64,000 nt of DNA from Streptomyces niger. Lineage in GTDB: Bacteria; Actinomycetota; Actinomycetes; Streptomycetales; Streptomycetaceae. Positions 52,127 through 60,854 of the stretch are shown piece by piece; the stretch's first letter is position 1, and the number at the start of each line of letters is the position of its first letter. A program made the position numbers and the translations under genes. The stretch covers positions 62,001 through 126,000 of the forward strand of contig NZ_JOFQ01000012.1 in the NCBI RefSeq assembly GCF_000718305.1. The letters run 5' to 3'. The notes beneath the pieces were generated by a model. The model saw only the letters and a list, made by a program, of their open reading frames with translations. It was not told the DNA's origin and made no database searches.

Positions 52127-53140
52127 ATGAGCGACGAGCCGACCGGACCGATGCTGCCGCAGGACCGGGGGCCGGTCTCGGCAGCCATGATCGGCGCGCT
52201 GCGGGACGGCGGCCCGCCGGCCGTGGGCGAAGCGGCCGCCACGGCGGACCCGTACGGCGACGACCTGCAGCTGGCGCTGTACGTGGCGTACGAGCTGCAC
52301 TACCGCGGCTTCGCGGGCGTGGACCCGGCGCGCGAGTGGGACCCGGAACTGCTGCGGGTGCGTGCCGTGCTGGAGCGGCGTTTCCTCGACGCGCTGCGCG
52401 CCGACGCCACCGCGCACGAGAGCGCGACGGCCGCGTTGGACGACCTGCTCGTCGAGCCGGTCGGCGGGGACGGCGTCCCGCACGTCCTGGAGCGCTCCGG
52501 CACCCGCTCCCAGCTGCGCGAATACGCTGCCCAGCGGTCCCTGTACCACTTGAAGGAGGCCGATCCGCACGCCTGGGTGCTGCCCAGGCTGTGGGGGCGG
52601 GCCAAGGCGGGCATGGCGGCGGTGGAGTTCGACGAGTTCGGCGGCGGGCGTGCCGAGCGGGTGCACGCGCAGCTCTTCGCCGACCTGATGGCGGACCTCG
52701 GCCTGGACACCACGTACGGGCGCTACGTCGAAGCGGCCGGCGCGGAAATGCTGGCCGTGGTCAACCTGATGTCGCTCTTCGGGCTGCACCGGGCGCTGCG
52801 CGGGGCGCTGGTCGGGCACTTCGCCGCGGTGGAGGTGACCTCCTCGCCCGCCTCCCGCCGGCTGGCCGGGGCGATGCGGCGGGCCGGCGCGGGCCCGGCG
52901 GCGGAGTTCTTCTACGACGAGCACGTCGAGGCCGACGCGGTGCACGAGCAGGTCGTGCGGCACGAGGTGGTCGACGGGCTGCTGGCGGTCGAGCCGCACC
53001 TGGAGCGGGACGTGGCCTTCGGGATCGACGCCACCGGCTTCCTGGACGACCGCTTCGGCGAGCGGCTCCTGAGCGCCTGGCAGGCGGGGGAGTCGTCCCT
53101 GCGCAGGGCCATCGAGCTGGACCTCGTGCGCGTGCCGTGA
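52127..53140 (+). CDS. iron-containing redox enzyme family protein (heme-oxygenase-like fold)
   Basis: The protein has 337 aa. Candidate metal-ligand segments appear in order: LALYVAYELHYRGF, VEFDEFGGGRAERVHAQLFADLM, and AAEFFYDEHVEADAVHEQVVRHEVVDGLL. This Glu/His pattern is that of the di-iron heme-oxygenase-like (HDO-type) superfamily. The reaction is unknown. It is followed by a HemK2-like methyltransferase and a CDGSH protein, a trio that appears to be one operon with short spacing. Confidence 0.85.
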   Translation: MSDEPTGPMLPQDRGPVSAAMIGALRDGGPPAVGEAAATADPYGDDLQLALYVAYELHYRGFAGVDPAREWDPELLRVRAVLERRFLDALRADATAHESATAALDDLLVEPVGGDGVPHVLERSGTRSQLREYAAQRSLYHLKEADPHAWVLPRLWGRAKAGMAAVEFDEFGGGRAERVHAQLFADLMADLGLDTTYGRYVEAAGAEMLAVVNLMSLFGLHRALRGALVGHFAAVEVTSSPASRRLAGAMRRAGAGPAAEFFYDEHVEADAVHEQVVRHEVVDGLLAVEPHLERDVAFGIDATGFLDDRFGERLLSAWQAGESSLRRAIELDLVRVP

Positions 53141-53191
53141 CGCCTCCGGTGCCGCACCGTTGAAAGTGAATTATCCGGGTACTCCCTTTTT

Positions 53192-53845
53192 GTGCCTTTG
53201 ATAACACTTCCCGGGGTCTACGCCCCGCAGGACGACACGGCCCTGCTGGCCGAGACGTTGCGCCGTGAGCCGCTGGAGCCGGGTGCGCGGGTGCTGGACA
53301 TCGGCACCGGCACCGGCGCCCTGGCACTCGCCGCCGCCCGGCGCGGCGGCGAGGTCACCGCCGTCGACATCTCTCGGCGCGCGGTCCTGGCGGCCCGTAT
53401 CAACGCCCGGCTCGCGGGGCTGCCCGTACGCGTGGTGCGCGGCAATCTCCTCGCCCCCGTGGCCGGCCGCTCCTACGAGCTGCTCCTCACCAATCCGCCG
53501 TACGTGCCGGCGCCCGCCGCGGTGCTGCCCCGGCGCGGCAGCGCGCGGGCCTGGGACGCCGGCAACGACGGGCGGCTGCTGCTGGACCGGATCTGCCGGG
53601 ACGCGCCGGGGCTGCTGGCGCCCGGGGGAGTGCTGCTCATGGTGCATTCGGCGCTCAGCGGCACCGAACCGACACTGCGGATGCTGCGCGCCGCCGGGCT
53701 GGCGGCCGTGGTGGTCGAGCACCGCTACGTACCCTTCGGGCCCGTGCTGCGGTCCCGGCAGGGCTGGCTGCACAGCCAGGGCCTGATGGCGCCGGACGAC
53801 GAGAAGGAAGAGCTGGTGGTGATCCGTGCCGAACGAAGCGCCTGA
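53192..53845 (+). CDS. HemK2/MTQ2-like SAM methyltransferase
   Basis: The protein has 217 aa from a GTG at 53192. Motif I is VLDIGTGTGALALAAA, the acidic motif is EVTAVDISRRAV, and motif IV is LLLTNPPYVPAP, which marks N-methylation of Gln, Asn or a base amino group. HemK2-type enzymes modify release factors or other proteins. The C-terminus is short, without the HemK N-terminal helical domain. It overlaps the CDGSH gene by 20 bp. Confidence 0.88.
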   Translation: MPLITLPGVYAPQDDTALLAETLRREPLEPGARVLDIGTGTGALALAAARRGGEVTAVDISRRAVLAARINARLAGLPVRVVRGNLLAPVAGRSYELLLTNPPYVPAPAAVLPRRGSARAWDAGNDGRLLLDRICRDAPGLLAPGGVLLMVHSALSGTEPTLRMLRAAGLAAVVVEHRYVPFGPVLRSRQGWLHSQGLMAPDDEKEELVVIRAERSA

Positions 53846-54068
53846 CCCCACGGCGGACGTCCGCGAGCGCCCCGCGGCCGACGACGTCCGCCGTATCTAT
53901 TTGCAGAAGGACGGCCCGATGCTGGTGGAGGGCCCGGTGGAGGTGCAACTGGAGGACGGCGGTGTGGCCACCTCCGACCGCTTCCGCGTGGCCCTGTGCA
54001 CGTGCCGGCGCAGCCGCCGCTACCCGTGGTGCGACACCAGCCACCGGCGACGCCGGCGGGACCGGTAG
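53826..54068 (+). CDS. CDGSH iron-sulfur domain protein
   Basis: The protein has 80 aa. The [2Fe-2S] motif is LCTCRRSRRYPWCDTSH, with three Cys and one His as in mitoNEET-type domains. A beta strand set precedes it (MLVEGPVEVQLEDGG). It lacks a membrane anchor. The GTG at 53826 lies inside the end of the methyltransferase gene, so translation is coupled. It could pass electrons to, or supply iron-sulfur for, the iron redox enzyme of the same operon (inference). Confidence 0.9.
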   Translation: MPNEAPDPTADVRERPAADDVRRIYLQKDGPMLVEGPVEVQLEDGGVATSDRFRVALCTCRRSRRYPWCDTSHRRRRRDR

Positions 54069-54087
54069 CCGGCCGAGGCGGGCGACG

Positions 54088-54123
54088 GGAAGGGCGGGCG
54101 GTCCGTGGACCGCCCGCCCTTCC
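54088..54123. terminator. bidirectional 17-bp hairpin between the CDGSH gene and katE
   Basis: GGAAGGGCGGGCGGTCC pairs perfectly with its complement, separated by only 2 bases, so the top of the stem must open as loop. It lies 19 bases after the CDGSH stop and 19 bases before the convergent catalase stop. Confidence 0.85.
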
Positions 54124-54142
54124 GCACGTCGCCGCGGTGCGC

Positions 54143-56239
54143 TCAGCGGCGCAGCGGCGGCCGGTTCCGGTGCCGGTGGGCGCCCACCGCGTCGATGAAG
54201 GCCTGCGCGAACTGCTCGCTGGCCGGGCCGATCGGGTGGTGCGTGACGACGCCCTCGTCGGAGACGGTGTGCTCGTGCTCGTCGGCGGTCCGCAGCCGGG
54301 CCGGCTCCAGCAGCTTCAACACGTCGATGCCGGTGCCCAGCGCGGCGATGGCCTTGCCGTGCCGGTAGGCGTCCCGGACGAACTTCAGCACCGCCGGGTC
54401 CTGCGCCGTACGCGGCACGGAGGCGGGGTCACCGGGGAGCACCACCGCGTCGTAGAGGACCGAGGCGACGGTCGGCAGCGCACGGTCCACCGGGTGGGTG
54501 ACGCCGTCGGAGCCGGTGAACTCGCCGTCGTGCGGCGCGAGCACCTCGACGTTCGCGCCCTGCGCCGTGAGCGCCGAGCGGATCGTGTCGACCTGGTCGG
54601 CGTCCACGCCGTCCGAGACGAGCACCGCGATCTGGCGGGTCGCGATCGAGCCGTCGCCGCGGTTGTTCTCGAAGCTGAGCGCGGGGGACGGGGTCACGTC
54701 CGGGGTGTCGTAGCGCTCCGGCGGGGCCACCCCGATGCCCTCGGCGACCGCGACGGCGAGCGTGTGGTCGACCCGGGAGAGCTGGTCGACGGTGCGCGCC
54801 CGGACGTCCTTGGACTGCACCTTGCCCAGCTCGAAGCGGAACGCCTCGATGATGTGCTGCTGCTCCCACTCGGCCATCGACCGCCAGAACATCGCGGCCT
54901 GGCTGTAGTGGTTCTGGAAGCTGTCACTACGCCGGCGGATCTTGTGGCCGTCGACCCGCTCGGTCAGGTGCCGGAAGGCGGACTCGTCGGCGCCGGCCAT
55001 CGCCGGGCAGCCGCCGCCCAGGGTGTTCTTGGTGTAGCTGGTCTTGCCGCGGTGGATCTCGCCCTGGTGGTAGCCGTCCCGCTGGTTGTTGCGGACCGGC
55101 GCGACCGGACGGTTGACCGGGATCTGCGCGAAGTTCGGGCCGCCGAGCCGGATCAGCTGGGTGTCCAGGTAGGAGAAGTTCCGGGCCTGGAGCAGCGGGT
55201 CGTTGGTGAAGTCGATACCGGGAACCACGTTCGCCGTGTGGAAGGCGACCTGCTCGGTCTCGGCGAAGAAATTGTCGGGGTTGCGGTCGAGGACCATCCG
55301 GCCGATCGGCTGGACCGGCACCTGCTCCTCCGGAATGATCTTCGTGGCGTCGAGCAGGTCGAAGTCGAAGTTGTGCTCGTCCTCCTCCGGCACCAGCTGC
55401 ACCCCGAGCTCCCACTCCGGGTAGTCGCCGGCCTCGATGCAGTCCCACAGGTCGCGGCGGTTGAAGTCCGGGTCGCGGCCCATCGTCTCCTGCGCCTCGT
55501 CCCACACCAGCGAGTGCACGCCGAGCTTGGGCTTCCAGTGGAACTTCACGAAGGTGCCGCGGCCCTGCGCGTTCACGAACCGGAAGGTGTGGACGCCGAA
55601 GCCCTGCATCATGCGGTAGCTGCGCGGGATCGCGCGGTCCGACATCAGCCACATGATCGTGTGCAGCGTCTCGGGCTGGAGCGAGACGAAGTCCCACAGC
55701 GTGTCGTGCGCGGAGGCGCCGGTGGGCATCTCGTTGTCCGGCTCCATCTTCACCGCGTGCACGAAGTCGGGGAACTTGATGCCGTCCTGGATGAAGAAGA
55801 CCGGGAAGTTGTTGCCGACCAGGTCGTAATTGCCCTCGGACGTGTAGAACTTGGTCGCGAAGCCGCGGACGTCACGCACCGTGTCGGCCGAGCCGCGCGG
55901 CCCCTGGACGGTGGAGAAGCGGACGAACACCGGCGTCCGCACGCTCGGGTCCTGCAGGAAGGCGGCACTGGTGAACTCCGCGCAGGACCGGTACGGCTGG
56001 AAGTAGCCGTACGCGCCCGAGCCGCGCGCGTGGACCACCCGCTCCGGGATCCGTTCATGGTCGAAGCGGGTGAGCTTCTCCCGGAAGTGGAAGTCCTCCA
56101 TCAGCGTGGGCCCGCGCTCGCCCGCCTGGAGCGAGTCGTCGGTGTGGTCGACCGGCACGCCCTGGTCGGTGGTCAGTGGGCCGTCACTCAGGTCGTGCGC
56201 GTAGTACCGCTCCCGTTGCTCCTGTTTCTTGTCCGCCAT
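54143..56239 (-). CDS. katE: large-subunit (HPII-type) catalase with C-terminal DJ-1/PfpI-like domain
   Basis: The protein has 698 aa. The catalytic His is in [18 protein letters not shown], the Asn in [13 protein letters not shown], and the heme-ligand Tyr in [13 protein letters not shown]. The C-terminal ~150 residues form a flavodoxin/DJ-1-like domain ([36 protein letters not shown]), found only in clade 2 large catalases. It breaks down hydrogen peroxide in the cytoplasm. It is upstream-divergent from the Vms1-like gene. A dyad at 56331-56393 in the promoter region may be regulatory. Confidence 0.96.
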   Translation of the reverse strand: MADKKQEQRERYYAHDLSDGPLTTDQGVPVDHTDDSLQAGERGPTLMEDFHFREKLTRFDHERIPERVVHARGSGAYGYFQPYRSCAEFTSAAFLQDPSVRTPVFVRFSTVQGPRGSADTVRDVRGFATKFYTSEGNYDLVGNNFPVFFIQDGIKFPDFVHAVKMEPDNEMPTGASAHDTLWDFVSLQPETLHTIMWLMSDRAIPRSYRMMQGFGVHTFRFVNAQGRGTFVKFHWKPKLGVHSLVWDEAQETMGRDPDFNRRDLWDCIEAGDYPEWELGVQLVPEEDEHNFDFDLLDATKIIPEEQVPVQPIGRMVLDRNPDNFFAETEQVAFHTANVVPGIDFTNDPLLQARNFSYLDTQLIRLGGPNFAQIPVNRPVAPVRNNQRDGYHQGEIHRGKTSYTKNTLGGGCPAMAGADESAFRHLTERVDGHKIRRRSDSFQNHYSQAAMFWRSMAEWEQQHIIEAFRFELGKVQSKDVRARTVDQLSRVDHTLAVAVAEGIGVAPPERYDTPDVTPSPALSFENNRGDGSIATRQIAVLVSDGVDADQVDTIRSALTAQGANVEVLAPHDGEFTGSDGVTHPVDRALPTVASVLYDAVVLPGDPASVPRTAQDPAVLKFVRDAYRHGKAIAALGTGIDVLKLLEPARLRTADEHEHTVSDEGVVTHHPIGPASEQFAQAFIDAVGAHRHRNRPPLRR

Positions 56240-56591
56240 CTCTGGAGGCTCCTTCCCGCTCCGCGCCGTGCCGGAGTCGCCGACGGGGGCGCCTGGGCAT
56301 GTGTCTCGGCTCGCCAGGTAACCGCTGCGCGAGGTGCGGAAACCTCACTGGACCAGAAGGCCGAGCCTCGGTAACCAGGAGATTCCGCACCTCAGGCGGG
56401 TACGCGGTGACGCGTCGGGCGGATGACGTGCGGCGAAGACGAACTGCATGAATAGTGGCAATCAGGGCACCCCGAAGAGTGATGCACCCACCGCAGCGAC
56501 GACACCTTCGGAGCGCGGAACCCGTCGGCCCGCGCGGCCCGCCTTCCCGGTTCCGTACCTGGTGAACGCCCCATTCCGAGGAGGATGCGCC
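56240..56591. other. 352-bp divergent region between katE and the Vms1-like gene
   Basis: No gene is supported here. It holds an 11-bp perfect inverted repeat (GAGGTGCGGAA at 56331-56341, complement at 56383-56393) and two copies of GGTAACC (around 56318 and 56370). It should contain both promoters. Confidence 0.5.
56331..56393. promoter_or_regulatory. widely spaced 11-bp inverted repeat upstream of katE
   Basis: GAGGTGCGGAA and its exact complement are 41 bp apart, about 90-150 bp before the katE start. They could be two halves of an operator pair or a long-loop hairpin. No known regulator motif was matched. Confidence 0.4.
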
Positions 56592-57728
56592 ATGCGACTC
56601 TCGCTCCTGCAACCGATCGTCGAACGACCCGGCCCGTGGGCGTCCGTCTATGCCGACGTCAGTCACGACACGGAGGACGCGGCCAAGCAGCAGGAGCTGT
56701 CGGCGCGCGACGCGGCCGACCGGCTGTCGGCCCTCGGCGCCGACGATGCCACCTGCCGCGCCGTACACGATTGCCTGACCTCGCTCCGCCGCCCCGGCCA
56801 ATCGCTCGCCCACTCGGGCCGCGCGATCTTCGCCACCGGCGGCGAGGTCGTCCTGGACACCCCGCTGGCCGGACCGCCCGTCACCCGCGACGTCACCTGG
56901 TCCCCGGTGCCCCGGCTGGCCCCCCTGCTGGACGCGCTGGGCGAGAACCCGGTGTGCCTCGTGGTGTACGTGGACCGGACCGGCGCCGACTTCGAGCTGC
57001 GCAGCGACACGGCGCGGAGCGACGCCGGGCAGGTCAGCGGCGACGACTACCCGGTGCACCGGACCGCCACCGGCGACTGGTCCGAGCGCCACTTCCAGCT
57101 CAAGGTCGAGAACACCTGGGAGCAGAACGCCGGCGAGATCGCCGACGCCGTCGCCCAGGCCTTCGAGCACTCCGGCGCCGAGCTGATCCTGCTGGCCGGC
57201 GACGCCCGCGAGCGCCGCTCCGTGCACGACCGGCTGCCCGAGCAGCTGCGCGCCGTGGCGTACGAGAGCGAGCACGGCGGCCGGGCCCGGGGCGCCGACA
57301 GCACCCGGCTGGAACGCGACATCGCCCAGGTGCGCGCCGGCCTCGAACTGGACCACACATCGGACATCATCCAGCGCTTCCAGGCCGGCAGCGGGCGCAG
57401 CAACGGCGAGTCCGACGTCGCCGCCGGGGTCCCGAACCTCATCGAGGCCGCCCGCGAGCACCGCATCGACACGCTGCTCATCAGCCCCGACGGCGGGGAC
57501 GCCGGCCGCGAGGTGTGGGTCGGTCCCGGCCCCGACCAGCTGGCCGTGCGCGGCTCGGAGATGCAGTACCTCGGCGAGGTGCACCCGGCGCCGGCCCGCG
57601 CCGACGACGCGCTGCTGCGGGCCGCCGTGGCAGGCGGCGCGCAGGCCGTGATGCTGCACCACACCGACGAGGAGCCGCCCGGCGGCCTCGGTGCCCTGCT
57701 GCGCTGGTCCACGCCGGTGACCCACTGA
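56592..57728 (+). CDS. Vms1/Rv2629-like (baeRF-type) protein
   Basis: The protein has 378 aa; the ATG at 56592 follows GAGGA, and an upstream in-frame start lacks one. The N-terminal half (WASVYADVSHDTEDAAKQQELSARD, FATGGEVVLDTPLAG) and the middle (VVYVDRTGADFEL, ELILLAGDARERRSVHDRLPEQLR) resemble the bacterial eRF1-like baeRF/Vms1 group. That group includes the dormancy-associated Rv2629 of mycobacteria. Some members cleave peptidyl-tRNA on stalled ribosomes; activity here is not proven. The C-terminus is an L7Ae-like domain (LISPDGGDAG to VMLHHTDEEPPGG). Confidence 0.83.
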   Translation: MRLSLLQPIVERPGPWASVYADVSHDTEDAAKQQELSARDAADRLSALGADDATCRAVHDCLTSLRRPGQSLAHSGRAIFATGGEVVLDTPLAGPPVTRDVTWSPVPRLAPLLDALGENPVCLVVYVDRTGADFELRSDTARSDAGQVSGDDYPVHRTATGDWSERHFQLKVENTWEQNAGEIADAVAQAFEHSGAELILLAGDARERRSVHDRLPEQLRAVAYESEHGGRARGADSTRLERDIAQVRAGLELDHTSDIIQRFQAGSGRSNGESDVAAGVPNLIEAAREHRIDTLLISPDGGDAGREVWVGPGPDQLAVRGSEMQYLGEVHPAPARADDALLRAAVAGGAQAVMLHHTDEEPPGGLGALLRWSTPVTH

Positions 57729-57863
57729 CCGGACCGGTTCCGCGGCCGGGTGTTAGCGGCCGGATCCCGCGGGCACCCGTGGAACGCCGGCGGGTCGGCG
57801 GGCAGGCGCACTGCCCCCGCCCCCGCCCTGGCGCGACGGCCGCCCGCAGAAGCTGGAGGATCC

Positions 57864-58148
57864 GTGACCACGCCGCAACCGCCGGGACGCCCCGGCCCCA
57901 CCCCGCCCGACCCGGTCCCCCCGACGCCGGGCCCGGGACCGGGCTCGCCCGGACCGGAGCCCGGCCCCGCGCCCGGGCCGATGCCGGGGCCGGGACCCGA
58001 TCCGGTGCCCCCGGCGCCGGGCCCGGGGCCCGAGCCGGACCCGGTACCGCCGAGCCCGACGCCCCCGACGCCGGGCCCGGAGCCCGGCCCCGCGCCCGAC
58101 CCGCTACCGCCCCCGCACACCCCGGAGGAGTCCGGGCCGGCCGGCTGA
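57864..58148 (+). CDS. proline-rich low-complexity protein
   Basis: The frame has 94 aa, over half Pro and Gly, built from short Pro-Gly/Glu-Pro runs such as PGPGPGSPGPEPGPAPGP. A GTG at 57864 has GGAGG at good spacing, which is the main support for coding. It has no signal peptide or membrane helix. The GC-rich repeat could also give a chance open frame. It lies between the Vms1-like and SDR genes on the same strand. Function unknown. Confidence 0.5.
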   Translation: MTTPQPPGRPGPTPPDPVPPTPGPGPGSPGPEPGPAPGPMPGPGPDPVPPAPGPGPEPDPVPPSPTPPTPGPEPGPAPDPLPPPHTPEESGPAG

Positions 58149-58187
58149 CGCTCCGTTCGCCGGTACCCGGCGAGGAGGAGAACGCAG

Positions 58188-59210
58188 ATGTCCCAGGGCC
58201 AGACCGTCGTCGTCACCGGGGCGAGCGCGGGCGTCGGCCGCGCGGTCGCCCGTGAATTCGCCCGCCGGGGCGCACGCGTCGGGCTGCTGGCGCGCGGGCA
58301 GGCCGGGCTGGAGGCCGCCGCCCGAGAGGTGGCGGCGGCCGGCGGCCGGGCCCTGGCGGTACCCACCGATGTCGCCGACCCGGCGCAGGTGGAGGCCGCC
58401 GCCGACGCTGTCGAGGCGGAGCTCGGCCCCATCGACGTCTGGGTCAACTGCGCCTTCGCCGGGGTCTTCGCGCCCTTCACCGAGGTGCGTCCGGAGGAGT
58501 TCAAGCGGGTCACGGAGGTGACGTACCTGGGCTTCGTGCACGGTACGCAGACGGCGCTGGCCCGGATGAAGCCGCGGGACGCGGGCACCATCGTGCAGGC
58601 CGGGTCCGCGCTGGGGGAGCGGTCCATCCCGCTGCAGTCCGCGTACTGCGGGGCCAAGCACGCGATCCTCGGCTTCACGTCCTCGGTGCGCACCGAGCTG
58701 ATGCACGACAAGAGCAACGTACGGATCACGGTCGTCCAGCTGCCCGCCCTCAACACCCCGCAGTTCTCCTGGGTGCTCTCCCGGCTGCCGCGCCGTCCGC
58801 AGCCGGTCCCGCCCATCTACCAGCCGGAGGTCGCCGCGCGCGGCATCGTGCACGCCGCCGGCCACCCCCGCCGCAGGCAGTACTGCGTGGGCGGCTCCAC
58901 CCTGGCCACGGTGCTCGCCAACCGGTTCGTCCCCGGCCTGCTGGACCGCTACCTGGCACGTACGGGTTACGACTCGCAGCAGACGGACGAGGAGTCCCGG
59001 CCGCCGAGCCCGGACAACCTCTGGAAGCCGGTCGACAGCGCGGACGGCCGGGATCACGGTGCCCACGGCTCCTTCGGCGACGCGTCGCACGGACGCTCCG
59101 CGCAGCTGTGGGCCACCGAGCACGCCCGCCCCCTGATCGCCGCGGCGACGGCCGGTGCGCTGGCCGGTGCCGGGATCGTGCGGCGGGCCAGGAATTCAAG
59201 GAGCTTGTGA
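58188..59210 (+). CDS. short-chain dehydrogenase/reductase with C-terminal extension
   Basis: The protein has 340 aa. The nucleotide site is VVTGASAGVGRAVAREFARRGARVGLLARG. The catalytic Ser and YxxxK are in GSALGERSIPLQSAYCGAKHAILGF. Classical SDRs end near residue 250; about 90 more residues here form a linker and a final helix (PLIAAATAGALAGAGIV), a layout seen in actinobacterial SDRs of unknown substrate. Its stop shares a base with the next start (TGATG), so it is coupled with the F420 oxidoreductase. Confidence 0.9.
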   Translation: MSQGQTVVVTGASAGVGRAVAREFARRGARVGLLARGQAGLEAAAREVAAAGGRALAVPTDVADPAQVEAAADAVEAELGPIDVWVNCAFAGVFAPFTEVRPEEFKRVTEVTYLGFVHGTQTALARMKPRDAGTIVQAGSALGERSIPLQSAYCGAKHAILGFTSSVRTELMHDKSNVRITVVQLPALNTPQFSWVLSRLPRRPQPVPPIYQPEVAARGIVHAAGHPRRRQYCVGGSTLATVLANRFVPGLLDRYLARTGYDSQQTDEESRPPSPDNLWKPVDSADGRDHGAHGSFGDASHGRSAQLWATEHARPLIAAATAGALAGAGIVRRARNSRSL

Positions 59211-60166
59211 TGACGGAATTCGGCTACTTCCTCTCCTGCGAGGAACACGACCCGCGCAATCTGGTGGAACAGGCACGTATGGCGGAGCAGGCCGGGTTCA
59301 CCTCGTTGTGGATCTCCGACCATTTCCATCCCTGGAATGACGAACAGGGCCAGTCGCCCTTCGTCTGGTCGGTGATCGGCGCGCTCGCCGAGGCCACGTC
59401 CCTGCCGGTCGAGACCGCCGTGACCTGCCCGACCAAGCGGCTGCATCCGGTGGTCACGGCGCAGGCGGCGGCCACCAGCGCGGTCCTGCTGGACGGCCGG
59501 TTCCGGCTCGGCGTGGGCAGCGGCGAGGCGCTCAACGAACAAGTCGTGGGCGGCGAATGGCCGCAGACCTCGGTCCGGCTGGAAATGCTGGAAGAGGCGA
59601 TACAGGTGATGCGCTCGCTCTTCGAGGGCAAGGAAGTCAGTCACCACGGGAAGCACTACACCGTGCAGAACGCGCGGCTCTACACCGTTCCCGAAGAACC
59701 GGTGCAGATCGATGTCTCCGGCTTCGGGCCGACCGCCACGGAACTGGCCGCCCGGATCGGCGACGGATTCATCACCGTCGCACCGGACGCGGACGCCATC
59801 GAGCGGTTCCGGCGGGGTGGCGGCGGTGGCAAACCGGTGCACGGCGGCCTCAAGGTCTGCTGGGCAACAGACAAGGAAGAAGCCATCGACACCGCGCACC
59901 GACTGTGGGCCAACGAGCAACTGCCGGGCGAACTGGGCCAGGTACTGCCGACTCCGCGCCATTTCGAGCAGGCCTCGACCCTGGTCACCCGCGAGCAGGT
60001 GGCCTCCGCCGTGACCTGCGGTGACGACGTGGACGCACATGTCGCGGCGGTCAGTGAGTACGCGAACGCCGGATTCGACACCGTCTACGTGAACCAGATC
60101 GGGCAGGACCAGCGGGGATTCTTCGACTTCTATCGCACAAAGGTATTGCCCCAGCTGAAGGACTGA
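59210..60166 (+). CDS. F420-dependent luciferase-like (LLM) oxidoreductase, TIGR03557-like
   Basis: The protein has 318 aa. It is a single-domain LLM barrel: GYFLSCEEHDPRNLVEQARMAEQAGFTSLWISDHFHPW, VGSGEALNEQVVGGEWPQTSVRLEMLEEAIQVMRSLF, and the C-terminal FDTVYVNQIGQDQRGFFDFY. This is the group related to F420-dependent glucose-6-phosphate dehydrogenase. It would use cofactor F420; the substrate is not known. It is co-translated with the SDR, so both may act on one compound. Confidence 0.9.
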   Translation: MTEFGYFLSCEEHDPRNLVEQARMAEQAGFTSLWISDHFHPWNDEQGQSPFVWSVIGALAEATSLPVETAVTCPTKRLHPVVTAQAAATSAVLLDGRFRLGVGSGEALNEQVVGGEWPQTSVRLEMLEEAIQVMRSLFEGKEVSHHGKHYTVQNARLYTVPEEPVQIDVSGFGPTATELAARIGDGFITVAPDADAIERFRRGGGGGKPVHGGLKVCWATDKEEAIDTAHRLWANEQLPGELGQVLPTPRHFEQASTLVTREQVASAVTCGDDVDAHVAAVSEYANAGFDTVYVNQIGQDQRGFFDFYRTKVLPQLKD

Positions 60167-60386
60167 ACCGGCCGGCGCTCGGGAAGAAAACAGTGGGGCG
60201 AATCCGCATCGAATGCCGTGTGGCGGCGGGCCCTGCGGTGGCGGGGTATCGACCCGCCGCCCTACCGTGGAATTCCCCCGAGCAGAGTGACCGGATATCC
60301 GAACGGCACATCAATGCTGCGGACCACGTGTGGGCATATGCATTCCCGCCGGCGCGGCGCGCCGGCCCGGCCGTTCAGGAGCAGTG

Positions 60387-60731
60387 ATGTCCAGTCCTCC
60401 CCTGTCTCCCTGGTGCAGTCAGTCGAGTGGCGGGGCCGTCGTGCTCCGCCCGCCGGAGTTCGACTGCGCCCGCGTCGTCCAGACCCGTGAGGAGATGCTC
60501 ATCCTCCTCAACCGCGGCGCGGCGAGCCTCCTGGTGGACCTCGCCGCCTGCTCCCGGGTGTGTGCCTGCTGCGGGGTGCCGGCGCTGGTCAGGGTCTTCC
60601 GGCGGGCCCGGGCGCTGGGCACCGCGTTCCACGTCATCGCGCCGCGGAACGCACAGGCCCGGCGGGCGCTGGACGACGCGCAGCGGGTGAGCCGGGAGCC
60701 GTTCCCGCTGGTGTCCACGAGCGAGGCGTAG
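60387..60731 (+). CDS. small STAS-like protein
   Basis: The protein has 114 aa. The pattern VVLRPPEFDCARVVQTREEMLILLNRGAASLLVDLAACSRVCACCGVPALVRVFRRARALGTAFHVIAPRNAQARRAL has the strand-helix order of a STAS anti-anti-sigma factor. The usual phospho-Ser position is in a Cys-rich stretch (CSRVCACC) instead of D-x-S-G. The phosphorylation switch may therefore be lost or replaced by redox control (inference). The start is an ATG at 60387 or a GTG at 60384. Confidence 0.75.
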   Translation: MSSPPLSPWCSQSSGGAVVLRPPEFDCARVVQTREEMLILLNRGAASLLVDLAACSRVCACCGVPALVRVFRRARALGTAFHVIAPRNAQARRALDDAQRVSREPFPLVSTSEA

Positions 60732-60740
60732 CGACCCGGG

Positions 60741-60800
60741 GACCGCGCGGTGCCGGACCGTGCGGTGTTCGACCGCGCGGTGCCGGACCGTGCAATGGGG
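60741..60800. repeat. four copies of a 15-bp tandem repeat
   Basis: Four 15-bp units (consensus GACCGCGCGGTGCCG, alternating with GACCGTGCGGTGTTC) directly follow the STAS-like gene. They can be read as two 30-bp units. They run into the terminator hairpin at 60793. Confidence 0.75.
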
Positions 60801-60828
60801 CGCGTGCGATGTCGTGCGCGCCCCATTG
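60793..60828. terminator. bidirectional hairpin after the STAS-like gene
   Basis: CAATGGGGCGCG pairs with its exact complement at 60817-60828; the loop can be shortened by further pairs including G-U. It lies between the convergent STAS-like and deacetylase genes. Confidence 0.75.
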
Positions 60829-60854
60829 TGCTGCTGTCCGCCCCGGTAGCCCGG

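Noticed and set aside
42810..56374. Long antisense frames over catalase, phospholipase C and the SpoIIE phosphatase (for example 53996-56374 and 44514-46718).
   Set aside because: They are Val/Arg/Gly/Glu-rich complements of well-supported genes and show no domain of their own.
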